64,000 nucleotides of DNA from Rubrivivax sp. (GTDB taxonomy: Bacteria > Pseudomonadota > Gammaproteobacteria > Burkholderiales > Burkholderiaceae_C), in the NCBI GenBank assembly GCA_030653385.1, contig JAURZM010000013.1, forward strand, positions 1-64,000, read 5' to 3'. The notes below the pieces were generated by a model. The model worked only from the letters and a program-made list of their open reading frames with translations. It had not been told where the DNA came from and searched no databases. The position numbers were made by a program, and so were the translations under genes. Of the stretch, positions 9,034-17,264 are shown one piece after another (the first letter of the stretch is position 1; each line of letters begins with the position of its first letter).

Positions 9034-9127
9034 AATCCGGCACAGGCTGGGCGCACAATGGCGCACAGCAGGCAACTGCACCGCAAGCACCGACAAGCCC
9101 TGTCGGCGCGACAAGAGGAGACCCGCA

Positions 9128-9754
9128 ATGACGGCTGTCAACGACCTGGCGCGCATGGTGCCCGGCTTCGAATTCCTGCAAGGCCTGATGACAAACGCCG
9201 GCGCCGGCATTCCTGGCATGGGCCAGTGGATCGCGCCGACGCTGAACCCCGAAGAGCTGGAAAAGCGCATCCAGGAACTGAAGACCGTGCACTTCTGGCT
9301 GGAGCAGAACGCCAAGCTGCTGGCCACCACGATCCAGGCCCTGGAGGTCCAGCGCATGACGCTGTCGACCCTGCAGTCGATGAATCTGCCGCTGGCTGAC
9401 CTGGGTGAAGCGCTCAAGATCCGCATGCCTACGCTGGCGCCACGCGAAGAGGCCGTGGTACCGCCGCCCGCGCCGCCGCCCGCGCCTGCGCCCGCTGCGG
9501 CTGCAGCTTCGGCCCCCGCTCCGGCGACCCCCGCGCCACCGGCGGTTGACCCCATGCAGTGGTGGGGCGCCCTGACGCAGCAGTTCACCGAACTGGCCAC
9601 CCAGGCCGTGAAGGACAGTGCAGCCGGTGCCCTGGTGAAGGGTTCGATGGACAGCGCAGCCGGCGCGCTGAAAAAAGCGACGGCGGCACCGGCCAAGTCG
9701 ACCCGTGCCGCCAAGCCGGCCAGGGCCCCAGCGGCGCGCAAGCGCAGCCGCTAG
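9128..9754 (+). CDS. phaM: PhaM-type polyhydroxyalkanoate granule regulatory protein
   Basis: This 208-residue protein matches the PhaM family, which in Ralstonia (Cupriavidus) activates PHA synthase PhaC1, sits on polyhydroxybutyrate granules and binds DNA so that granules distribute with the nucleoid. The conserved N-terminal region (residues ~8-95) contains WIAPTLNPEELEKRIQELK. A proline/alanine linker (~112-140) follows. The C-terminal tail (~175-208), rich in Lys, Arg, Ala and Pro, resembles histone H1 and is the expected DNA-binding part. A good ribosome-binding site (AGAGGAG) lies 7 bases before the ATG. No phaC or phasin gene lies in this window. Confidence 0.88.
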   Translation: MTAVNDLARMVPGFEFLQGLMTNAGAGIPGMGQWIAPTLNPEELEKRIQELKTVHFWLEQNAKLLATTIQALEVQRMTLSTLQSMNLPLADLGEALKIRMPTLAPREEAVVPPPAPPPAPAPAAAAASAPAPATPAPPAVDPMQWWGALTQQFTELATQAVKDSAAGALVKGSMDSAAGALKKATAAPAKSTRAAKPARAPAARKRSR

Positions 9755-9772
9755 ACACCACGCTGCCGGGCC

Positions 9773-10990
9773 ATGCAGGGTTTTCTGGTCGGCCATGCCA
9801 CGCACCCGGACTGGCGCGCGGCGCTGGCACTGGCGGCAGCGCAGTTGCAGAGCACCGGCGCTGCGCACGAAGCCAGCGCGGCCGGGCCGCTGACGCTGGG
9901 CATCGTCTACTTCAGCGACCATTACGCCGCGCACGCCCAGGCGCTGTACGAAGCCTTGCGCCAGCAGTGGCCCGGGGTGTCGTGGGTGGGCAGCGTGGGT
10001 GTGGGGGTGGCGGCTTCGGGTGTCGAGTACTTCGACGAACCGGCGCTGGTGCTGATGCTCACCTCGCTGCCGCGCGGACGTTTCGAGGTTTTTTCCGGCG
10101 CGCGCAAGCTGCAGTCCTTCGAGGCTTTCAGCGCCCTGGTGCATGCCGACCCCGGCACGCCCGACCTGGCCGAGCTGATAGTGGAAATGAGCGACCGCAC
10201 GGCGTCGGGTTACCTGTTCGGCGGCCTGGCGTCGTCGCGTGGCGCCACCGCGCACATCGCCGACGGCGTCTGGCAGGGTGGCCTGTCGGGGGTGGCCTTC
10301 ACCCGCGACGTGGCGTTGATCTCGCGTGTCACCCAGGGCAGCCAGCCGCTCGGGCCCACGCGCACCATCACAGCTTGTGAACGAAACGTGGTCACGCAAC
10401 TCGACGGCCAGCCGGCTTTGCAGGCCCTGCTGTCCGACCTGGGCTTGCAAGACCTGGAAGACCCGCGCCAGGCGGTGTCGCGCCTGCGTGCCACGCTGGT
10501 CGGCCTGACCGACGAACATGACACCGCGCTGGCCCGTGGCGGCCAGTTCGGCCCCGACACCCGGGTGCGCCACCTGATCGGCGTCGACCCGGCGCAGCAG
10601 GCCGTGGCGGTGTCGGAACTGTTGCAACCTGGCATGAAGCTGGCCTTCTGCCAGCGCGACGTGGCGGCCGCGCGGCGCGACCTGGTGCGCATCTGCAGCG
10701 AAATCCGCGACGAGGTCGAGTCACACGCCGAGTCGGCCGTGCCGGGCGCCGGGGCCGCGGCGGCCACAACGGGCGATGCGGCGGGGCAGATCCTGGGCGC
10801 CATCTACGTCAGCTGCTCGGGCCGTGGCGGGCCGCATTTTGGCGGACCGTCGGCCGAGCTGAAGATCGTGCAGCACGCGCTGGGCGACGTGCCGCTGGTC
10901 GGGTTTTTCGCGGGCGGCGAGATTGCCCGGCACCACCTGTATGGCTACACCGGCGTGCTGACGGTCTTTACCGCCGGCCATGCCGCTTGA
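9773..10990 (+). CDS. FIST domain signal-transduction protein
   Basis: This 405-residue soluble protein carries a FIST N-terminal domain (~residues 30-200; the region after LTLGIVYFSDHYA is typical) and a FIST C-terminal domain (~230-395, ending in GFFAGGEIARHHLYGYTG). FIST is a presumed small-ligand sensor domain, possibly for amino acids, usually found with kinases or cyclases. Here it stands alone without an output domain. It follows phaM by 18 bp and precedes glcD by about 60 bp, so it could belong to either transcription unit. Confidence 0.88.
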   Translation: MQGFLVGHATHPDWRAALALAAAQLQSTGAAHEASAAGPLTLGIVYFSDHYAAHAQALYEALRQQWPGVSWVGSVGVGVAASGVEYFDEPALVLMLTSLPRGRFEVFSGARKLQSFEAFSALVHADPGTPDLAELIVEMSDRTASGYLFGGLASSRGATAHIADGVWQGGLSGVAFTRDVALISRVTQGSQPLGPTRTITACERNVVTQLDGQPALQALLSDLGLQDLEDPRQAVSRLRATLVGLTDEHDTALARGGQFGPDTRVRHLIGVDPAQQAVAVSELLQPGMKLAFCQRDVAAARRDLVRICSEIRDEVESHAESAVPGAGAAAATTGDAAGQILGAIYVSCSGRGGPHFGGPSAELKIVQHALGDVPLVGFFAGGEIARHHLYGYTGVLTVFTAGHAA

Positions 10991-11052
10991 AGCGGGTCAT
11001 CGTAAAGTCCGACCCACGTCGCCACTTGCCTGCGGCGCCTGAGGAATTCACC

Positions 11053-12576
11053 ATGAACGCGCCTGCTGCTGCCACCTTGCTGGCGGCACCGTCCAGCGAA
11101 GCCCGCAGCACCGAAAGGGCCGCCCGCCAGGCCCAGGTGGTGGCCGCGCTGGCGCCGCTGTTGCCTGGCCATGCGCTGCTGTGGCATGGCGAAGACACCG
11201 TGCCCTACGAATGCGACGGCCTCACCGCCTACCGCCAGCTGCCCCTGCTGGTGGCCCTGCCCGAAACCGAAGTCCAGGTGGCCGCCGTGCTGAAGGCCTG
11301 CCACGCGCTGCAGGTGCCGGTGGTGGCGCGGGGCGCCGGCACCGGCCTGAGTGGTGGGGCGATGCCGCACCCTTTGGGCGTGACGCTCAGCCTGGCCAAG
11401 TTCAACAAGATCGTCATGATCGACCGCCTGGCGCGCACGGCCACCGTGCAGTGCGGCGTGCGCAACCTGGCCATCAGTGAGGCTGCCGCGCCTTATGGCC
11501 TGTATTACGCACCCGACCCCAGCAGCCAGATTGCGTGCACCATCGGCGGCAACGTGGCTGAAAACTCCGGTGGTGTGCACTGCTTGAAGTACGGGCTGAC
11601 GCTGCACAACGTGCTGCGGGTGCGCGGTTTCACGGCCGCCGGCGAGGCCATCGAGTTTGGCAGTGAAGCGCTGGACGTGCCGGGCCTGGACCTGCTGCCG
11701 CTGGTGGTGGGCAGCGAAGGCATGCTGGCGGTGACCACCGAAGTCACGGTGAAACTGGTGCCCAAGCCGCAGCTGGCACGCTGCATCATGGCCAGCTTCG
11801 ACGACATCCGCAAAGCCGGCGACGCGGTGGCTGCCGTCATTGCCGCCGGCATCATCCCGGCCGGCCTGGAGATGATGGACAAACCGATGACCGCCGCGGT
11901 CGAGGACTACGTGCACGCCGGTTACGACCTGACGGCCGAAGCCATCCTGCTGTGCGAAAGCGACGGCACGCCCGAAGAAGTGGCCGAAGAGATAGCCCGC
12001 ATGCTGGACGTGCTGAGCGGCTGCGGTGCCACCCGCATGGAAGTCAGCCGCGACGAACAGCAGCGCCTGACCTTCTGGAGCGGCCGCAAAAACGCCTTCC
12101 CCGCCAGCGGCCGCATCAGCCCCGACTACATGTGCATGGACAGCACCATCCCGCGCAAGCGGCTGGCCGACATCCTGCTGGCCATCGCAGAAATGGAAAA
12201 GAAGTACGGCCTGAAGTGCTGCAACGTCTTTCACGCCGGTGACGGCAACCTGCACCCGCTGATCCTGTTCGACGCCAACGACCCCGACCAAATGCACCGC
12301 TGCGAGCTGTTCGGCGCCGACATCCTGGAAACCAGCGTGGCCATGGGCGGCACCGTCACCGGCGAACACGGCGTGGGCGTGGAAAAACTCTCCAGCATGT
12401 GCGTGCAGTTCAGCCCGGCCGAACGCGAGCAGATGTTTGCCATCAAACGCGCCTTCGACAGCGCCGAGCTGCTGAACCCGGGCAAGGTGATTCCCACACT
12501 GCAGCGCTGTGCCGAATACGGAAAGATGCACGTCAAAAAAGGCCTGCTCCCCTTCGCCGAACTGGAGCGGTTCTAG
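11053..12576 (+). CDS. glcD: Glycolate oxidase FAD-linked subunit GlcD
   Basis: This 507-residue flavoprotein is the catalytic subunit of glycolate oxidase, which oxidises glycolate (and D-lactate) to glyoxylate and passes electrons to the respiratory chain. An FAD-binding PCMH domain fills the N-terminal half (VARGAGTGLSGGA near residue 93, NVAENSGG near 166) and the FAD-oxidase C-terminal domain follows (FHAGDGNLHP near 395, TGEHGVGVEK near 437). Length fits E. coli GlcD (499). The start at 11053 is preceded by GAGGA; the frame is open 22 codons further upstream. The stop directly abuts the start of glcE. Confidence 0.96.
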   Translation: MNAPAAATLLAAPSSEARSTERAARQAQVVAALAPLLPGHALLWHGEDTVPYECDGLTAYRQLPLLVALPETEVQVAAVLKACHALQVPVVARGAGTGLSGGAMPHPLGVTLSLAKFNKIVMIDRLARTATVQCGVRNLAISEAAAPYGLYYAPDPSSQIACTIGGNVAENSGGVHCLKYGLTLHNVLRVRGFTAAGEAIEFGSEALDVPGLDLLPLVVGSEGMLAVTTEVTVKLVPKPQLARCIMASFDDIRKAGDAVAAVIAAGIIPAGLEMMDKPMTAAVEDYVHAGYDLTAEAILLCESDGTPEEVAEEIARMLDVLSGCGATRMEVSRDEQQRLTFWSGRKNAFPASGRISPDYMCMDSTIPRKRLADILLAIAEMEKKYGLKCCNVFHAGDGNLHPLILFDANDPDQMHRCELFGADILETSVAMGGTVTGEHGVGVEKLSSMCVQFSPAEREQMFAIKRAFDSAELLNPGKVIPTLQRCAEYGKMHVKKGLLPFAELERF

Positions 12577-13668
12577 ATGGTGGCCGACCCGGCTTTGTCG
12601 CGGCTGATCAACCAGGTGCAGGTGGCGGCTTCGGACCGGGCGCCGCTGGACATCCGCGGCGGTGGCAGCAAGTCCTTTTATGGCGGTGAACCGGTGGGCG
12701 AGCCGCTGGACGTGACGCCGCTGGCCGGCATCAGCAGTTACGAACCCAGCGAACTCGTCGTCACCGTGCGCGCCGGCACCAAGCTGTCGGATCTGGAAGC
12801 GGTGCTGGCGGAAAAGGGCCAGTGCCTGCCTTTCGAGCCACCGCGGTTTGCTGCGTCGGGCACCGTCGGCGGCATGGTCGCCGCCGGCATGGCCGGCCCC
12901 GCACGCGCCGCGGTCGGTGGCGTGCGCGACTATGTGCTGGGCGCCACGATGATCAATGGCCGCGCCGAGCTGCTCAGCTTCGGTGGCCAGGTGATGAAAA
13001 ACGTCGCCGGCTACGACGTGTCGCGTGTGCTGGCCGGCAGCATGGGCATCTTCGGGGTCATCTGCGAGGTGTCCTTGAAGGTGCTGCCGATCCCGCCCGC
13101 GTCGGTCACGCTGCGGCTTGAAATGGACGCCGGCAGCGCCATCCGCCGGCTCAACGAATGGGGCGGCCAACCGCTGCCCTTGAATGCCAGTGCCTGGTGG
13201 GACGGCATGCTGGTGCTGCGCCTGTCGGGTGCCGAGGCTGCGGTGAAGGCGGCGCAGGACAAGATCGGTGGCGAGCTCATCGCGCCGGCTGCCGCCTTGC
13301 CTTTCTGGCAGGGCATGCGAGACCACAGCGACGAGTTTTTCGTCGGCGCATCGCGTGCGGTGGATGGCGGCGCGTGCCTGTGGCGCTTGTCGGTGCCGGC
13401 CACGGCCGGGCCGCTGAAGCTGTCGGGCGAGCAATTGCTGGAGTGGGGCGGTGCGCAGCGCTGGATCTGCACCAGCGCACCGGCACAGACGCTGCGCGAC
13501 GTGGCCGCAGCGGTGGGGGGCCACGCGGTGCTGTTCCGCGCCCGCGACAAGTCGGCTGCCACCTTTGCGCCGCTGAAACCCGCGCTGGCCGCGGTGCACC
13601 AGCAGCTCAAGCAGGCCTTCGACCCCGAGCGCATCTTCAACCCCGGACGCCTGGTGCCGGGGCTTTGA
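12577..13668 (+). CDS. glcE: Glycolate oxidase FAD-binding subunit GlcE
   Basis: This 363-residue protein is the second FAD-binding subunit of glycolate oxidase. It shows the reduced PCMH-type FAD fold of GlcE: DIRGGGSKSFYGG near residue 26, SGTVGGMVAAGMAGP near 93, and the C-terminal helix FDPERIFNPGRL. The length matches E. coli GlcE (350). Its ATG follows the glcD stop codon with no gap (TAGATG), implying coupled translation. Confidence 0.95.
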   Translation: MVADPALSRLINQVQVAASDRAPLDIRGGGSKSFYGGEPVGEPLDVTPLAGISSYEPSELVVTVRAGTKLSDLEAVLAEKGQCLPFEPPRFAASGTVGGMVAAGMAGPARAAVGGVRDYVLGATMINGRAELLSFGGQVMKNVAGYDVSRVLAGSMGIFGVICEVSLKVLPIPPASVTLRLEMDAGSAIRRLNEWGGQPLPLNASAWWDGMLVLRLSGAEAAVKAAQDKIGGELIAPAAALPFWQGMRDHSDEFFVGASRAVDGGACLWRLSVPATAGPLKLSGEQLLEWGGAQRWICTSAPAQTLRDVAAAVGGHAVLFRARDKSAATFAPLKPALAAVHQQLKQAFDPERIFNPGRLVPGL

Positions 13669-13693
13669 ACGCAGGGCTTTGGACACACCACGC

Positions 13694-14347
13694 ATGAGCG
13701 TCGAACGCGACATGGCCGCCTATTACGCGCAGCGTGCCGCGTATTACGAACGGGTCTACTTCAAACCCGAACGCCAGACCGATCTGCGCACCATGGAAGC
13801 CTGGCTGCCGACGCAGTTTGCCGGCCGGCGGGTGCTGGAAGTGGCCTGCGGCACCGGCTGGTGGACACCGCATGGCGCCCGCGACGCGCTGTCGTGGCTG
13901 GCCACCGACCTGAACCCCGAGACCATGGGCGTGGCACGCAGCAAAGTGCTGCCGGCCTGCGTGCAGTTCGCCACCGTCGACGCCTACGGTTTCCAGCAGA
14001 TCGAAGGACAGAGCTTCGACGGCGCCTTCGCCGGCTGCTGGTGGAGCCACGTGCCGCTGGCCCGCCTGCCGGGCTGGCTGGCGCTGCTGCATGCACGGCT
14101 GCTGCCCGGCTCGCGGGTGGTCGTGCTGGACAACAGCTTCGTGCAGACCAGCAACCTGCCCATCACGCGGCAGGACGACGAAGGCAACACCTACCAGATG
14201 CGCACGCTGGACGACGGCAGCGCACACGAAGTGCTGAAGAACTTTCCCAGCCGCGAACAGGCCTTGGCGATGCTGGGGCCGCGTGCACACAGCCCGCAGT
14301 GGACGGCCTATGGCCACTACTGGGTGCTGAGCTACCTTTTGAATTGA
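13694..14347 (+). CDS. Class I SAM-dependent methyltransferase inserted between glcE and glcF
   Basis: This 217-residue protein has a Rossmann-type methyltransferase core. Motif I reads VLEVACGTGWW (from about residue 36), the acidic residue of motif II is in the WLATDLNPE segment (~58), and the motif IV region is FDGAFAGCWWSH. The substrate cannot be inferred; a loose likeness to small-molecule or quinone methyltransferases is all I can claim. It sits in the same direction inside the glycolate oxidase operon, 25 bp after glcE and 67 bp before glcF. A TTG 5 codons upstream (13679) is an alternative start. Confidence 0.88.
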   Translation: MSVERDMAAYYAQRAAYYERVYFKPERQTDLRTMEAWLPTQFAGRRVLEVACGTGWWTPHGARDALSWLATDLNPETMGVARSKVLPACVQFATVDAYGFQQIEGQSFDGAFAGCWWSHVPLARLPGWLALLHARLLPGSRVVVLDNSFVQTSNLPITRQDDEGNTYQMRTLDDGSAHEVLKNFPSREQALAMLGPRAHSPQWTAYGHYWVLSYLLN

Positions 14348-14414
14348 CCGGACCCGGCACGCGCGGCCTGCGCGGATGCCGGCCCGCATACCCCATCTGA
14401 CCCTGACGCCCTGC

Positions 14415-15659
14415 ATGCAAACCCAGCTCGCCCCGGAATTCAAGGACACCCCCGAAGGGCAGGCTGCCGAAGCCATCCTGCGCAAGTGTGTGCACTGCGG
14501 TTTTTGCACCGCCACCTGCCCCACCTACCAGCTGCTGGGTGACGAGCTGGACGGCCCACGCGGCCGCATCTACCTGATGAAGCAGGTGCTCGAAGGAGCG
14601 CCCGTGACGCGCAGCACACAGCTGCACCTGGACCGCTGCCTGACCTGCCGCAACTGCGAGACCACCTGCCCCAGCGGCGTGCAGTACGGCCACCTGGTGG
14701 ACATCGGGCGCCAGATCGTCGACGCCCGTGTCGAACGGCCGCGCAAGGAACAGGCCGTGCGCTGGCTGCTGAAAGAAGGCCTGACTTCGCCCTTGTTTGC
14801 GCCCGCCATGAAGCTGGGCCAGCTGGCGCGCCCGCTGCTGCCGGCGGCGCTGAAGCACAAGGTGCCGGCGCCAGCCGGTGCCCGTGCCCACCAGTGGCCC
14901 ACGCGTGAACACAAGCGCAAGGTGCTGCTGCTGCTGGGTTGCGTGCAGCCGGCGATGATGCCCAACATCAACAGCGCCACCGCGCGGGTGCTCGATGCCG
15001 CCGGCATCCAGACCCTGGTGGCCGACGACGCCGGCTGCTGCGGCGCCATCCGCACGCACCTGAACGACGCGGCCGGCGGCCTGGCCGACATGCGCCGCAA
15101 CATCGACGCCTGGTGGCCGCTGGTGCAGGGCCTGACCTCGCAGGGCAAGGTCGAGGCCATCGTGATGAACGCCAGCGGCTGCGGTGTCACCGTCAAGGAC
15201 TACGGCCACGCGCTGGCCCGCGACCCCGACTACGCTGACAAGGCACGCCGTGTCAGCGAACTCACCCGCGACCTCAGCGAACTGCTGCCCGGCCTGGTGG
15301 ACGCCCTGAAAGGCCAGTTGCGGGGCCCCAAGACCACGCGCCTGGCCTTCCACCCGCCTTGCACGCTGCAGCACGGCCAGCAACTGCGGGGCGGTGTGGA
15401 AACCCATCTGGGTGCACTGGGCTTCGAGGTGAGCCTGGCCAGCAACGAAAGCCACCTGTGTTGCGGCAGCGCCGGTACCTACAGCGTCCTGCAGCCCGAA
15501 CTGGCCTACCAGCTGCGCGACCGCAAGCTGCAGAACCTGGAGCCGCTGAACCCGCAGGCCATCGTCAGCGCCAACATCGGCTGCATCCAGCACCTGCAGA
15601 GTGGCACGGCCACCCCCGTGAAACACTGGGTCGAAGTGCTGGACGAAGCGCTGAACTGA
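14415..15659 (+). CDS. glcF: Glycolate oxidase iron-sulfur subunit GlcF
   Basis: This 414-residue subunit carries electrons from the flavin subunits of glycolate oxidase. Two ferredoxin-type 4Fe-4S motifs are visible near residues 24-34 (CVHCGFCTATCP) and 75-86 (CLTCRNCETTCP). Two cysteine-rich CCG domains follow (DDAGCCG near 210 and CCGSAGTY near 350). The ATG at 14415 gives MQTQL, the same first residues as in E. coli GlcF, and is preferred over the open frame that begins 13 codons earlier. With glcD and glcE it completes the enzyme. Confidence 0.95.
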   Translation: MQTQLAPEFKDTPEGQAAEAILRKCVHCGFCTATCPTYQLLGDELDGPRGRIYLMKQVLEGAPVTRSTQLHLDRCLTCRNCETTCPSGVQYGHLVDIGRQIVDARVERPRKEQAVRWLLKEGLTSPLFAPAMKLGQLARPLLPAALKHKVPAPAGARAHQWPTREHKRKVLLLLGCVQPAMMPNINSATARVLDAAGIQTLVADDAGCCGAIRTHLNDAAGGLADMRRNIDAWWPLVQGLTSQGKVEAIVMNASGCGVTVKDYGHALARDPDYADKARRVSELTRDLSELLPGLVDALKGQLRGPKTTRLAFHPPCTLQHGQQLRGGVETHLGALGFEVSLASNESHLCCGSAGTYSVLQPELAYQLRDRKLQNLEPLNPQAIVSANIGCIQHLQSGTATPVKHWVEVLDEALN

Positions 15660-15682
15660 CGGGCCGCGCTCGGCCCTGGCGC

Positions 15683-15991
15683 TCAGGCCCGGGCAGCGCC
15701 GACGTAGATGTCGGTGTCGGGCAGGAGATGGCGCAGTGTGTCGAAGGCGATCTCGGCGGACTCGACGCTGTCATGGCCCAGGTTGGGCGCCACGGCGACA
15801 AAGGCTTCACCGTCGGCCAGCCGCAGTTCGCGCAGCCAGCCAGGTGGGGTGTGGCCCAGGGCCAGGGCGACAGCAGATTCGAGGGCAACACGTACCCGTT
15901 CCACACGATCGGGCTGACCGCTCAGCTGCGTGGGCAGCCACGGGGCAAGTGCCGGCCGGGCCGTCACGATCGGGATGGTGCGCTGAAGCAT
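15683..15991 (-). CDS. Conserved-looking hypothetical protein
   Basis: This 102-residue acidic protein has no recognised domain. It contains VAVAPNLGHDSVESAEIAF and ends with a DTDIYVGAA segment, which look like a folded alpha/beta protein rather than noise. The frame is open 63 codons further upstream, but that extension is Arg/Pro-rich low-complexity sequence, so I place the start at the Met of MLQRTIPIV. It faces glcF tail to tail with a 23-bp gap. Confidence 0.6.
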   Translation of the reverse strand: MLQRTIPIVTARPALAPWLPTQLSGQPDRVERVRVALESAVALALGHTPPGWLRELRLADGEAFVAVAPNLGHDSVESAEIAFDTLRHLLPDTDIYVGAARA

Positions 15992-16148
15992 GGCCCGATC
16001 ATGGGCCCCGAGCCTGACACAGGACTTGACCTGGATCAGCGCGGGTCTTGAACTTTGGCGGTGTCGGCCTGGGTGGCGTCGGCCACGCAGCCCAGGTCCG
16101 GAGCCGGGGCTTGCGCGGGGTCGCGCAGTGCACCCGGGCCGTGCAGCG

Positions 16149-17150
16149 CTACGGGGCGTTTGGCATGGCGCGACTGCCACGCAGCGCGGTCAGCACGCCG
16201 GCCATCAGCAAGGCCACACCCAGCAGCGTCAGCGCTTGCGGCAGCTGGGCTCGCAACATGAAGGCGTAGCTCAGCGCGGCCAGGGTTTCGAACACGATCA
16301 GCTGCCCGGCCAAGGCCGGCGGCAGGCGCTGGCTGGCTTCGTTCCAGCACAGCGTGCCCAGCCATGAAGCAAACAGGCCGATGGCCAGCATCAGGCCCAG
16401 GAAGAGGCCGGGTTGTGGCCCCAGCGGCATGTCGAAGGCGGGCTGAGAAGGTGAAGCGCTGGCCGCCGTCCAGGCCCACAGCAGCGCATAACCCAGCAGC
16501 GCCATCGGCAGCGTCACCAGGCCTTGTGCGGTGGCCCAGGCAGTGGGCGAGCGGTCGGCGTGGGCGCGCAGCCAGTCGGCATTGCGGATCGGGTACCAGG
16601 TCCAGCACAGCACCGCGCCCACGGCCAGCAGGGCGCCCCAGGCGTAACGCGCCACGTCCACGTCGCCAGCCAGTTGCAGGTGCTGCAGTTCGGCCTGGTT
16701 GACGCAGGCGATGCCCCCGACGATGAGCAACAGCGAAGGCAGCATGCGCCGCCAGGGCACACGCCCGTCGCGGGCGCGCACCGCAGCCGAGCCACGCAGG
16801 TTGGAAGCCACGGCAATCACCACCGGCAACGTGCCAATGATCATCGTCGGCAGCGGTCCGCCTGCACGCTGGATGGCCGCGGCCAGGCACAGGTAGTACA
16901 GCAGGTTGCCCACGGCCGAGAGCTTCAGCGCTTCAAGCCAGTCGGCGCGTGTCAGCTCGGCCAGCCGTTGGCGGCCCAGCCAGGCCAGCGGCAGTGCAAT
17001 CAGGCCAAAGGCCAGGTAGCGGCCCACCACCAGCAGCGCGGCCGGGTAGTCGGCCAGCAGCGTGGGCGCCACGAACACCAGGCCCCACATCAGGCCGGCG
17101 GCCAGGGCGTAGAGGGTGCCGGTGAGCAGCGCGCGTTTATGCGCGGGCAT
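16149..17150 (-). CDS. EamA/DMT-family transporter
   Basis: This 333-residue inner-membrane protein has about ten hydrophobic helices arranged as two EamA repeats (residues ~10-150 and ~170-320), typical of drug/metabolite transporters that export amino acids or metabolites. The conserved second-half block LPPALAGQLIVFETLAAL is near residue 280. The substrate is unknown. It is transcribed away from the DUF885 gene with about 115 bp between the two starts, enough for two promoters. Confidence 0.9.
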   Translation of the reverse strand: MPAHKRALLTGTLYALAAGLMWGLVFVAPTLLADYPAALLVVGRYLAFGLIALPLAWLGRQRLAELTRADWLEALKLSAVGNLLYYLCLAAAIQRAGGPLPTMIIGTLPVVIAVASNLRGSAAVRARDGRVPWRRMLPSLLLIVGGIACVNQAELQHLQLAGDVDVARYAWGALLAVGAVLCWTWYPIRNADWLRAHADRSPTAWATAQGLVTLPMALLGYALLWAWTAASASPSQPAFDMPLGPQPGLFLGLMLAIGLFASWLGTLCWNEASQRLPPALAGQLIVFETLAALSYAFMLRAQLPQALTLLGVALLMAGVLTALRGSRAMPNAP

Positions 17151-17264
17151 GAAGGCACGAAGCCGGCTGGCGCCGGTTTGCCGTGGGGGGGGTGCTCAGG
17201 GCAAGACCTCGCATGGCGGGATGATGTCACCGATCAGAATGCCGCTTTGACCGCTGCACCCGCG

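Noticed and set aside
10945..13713. 922-residue minus-strand open frame
   Set aside because: Antisense to glcD and glcE, which are unambiguous on the plus strand.
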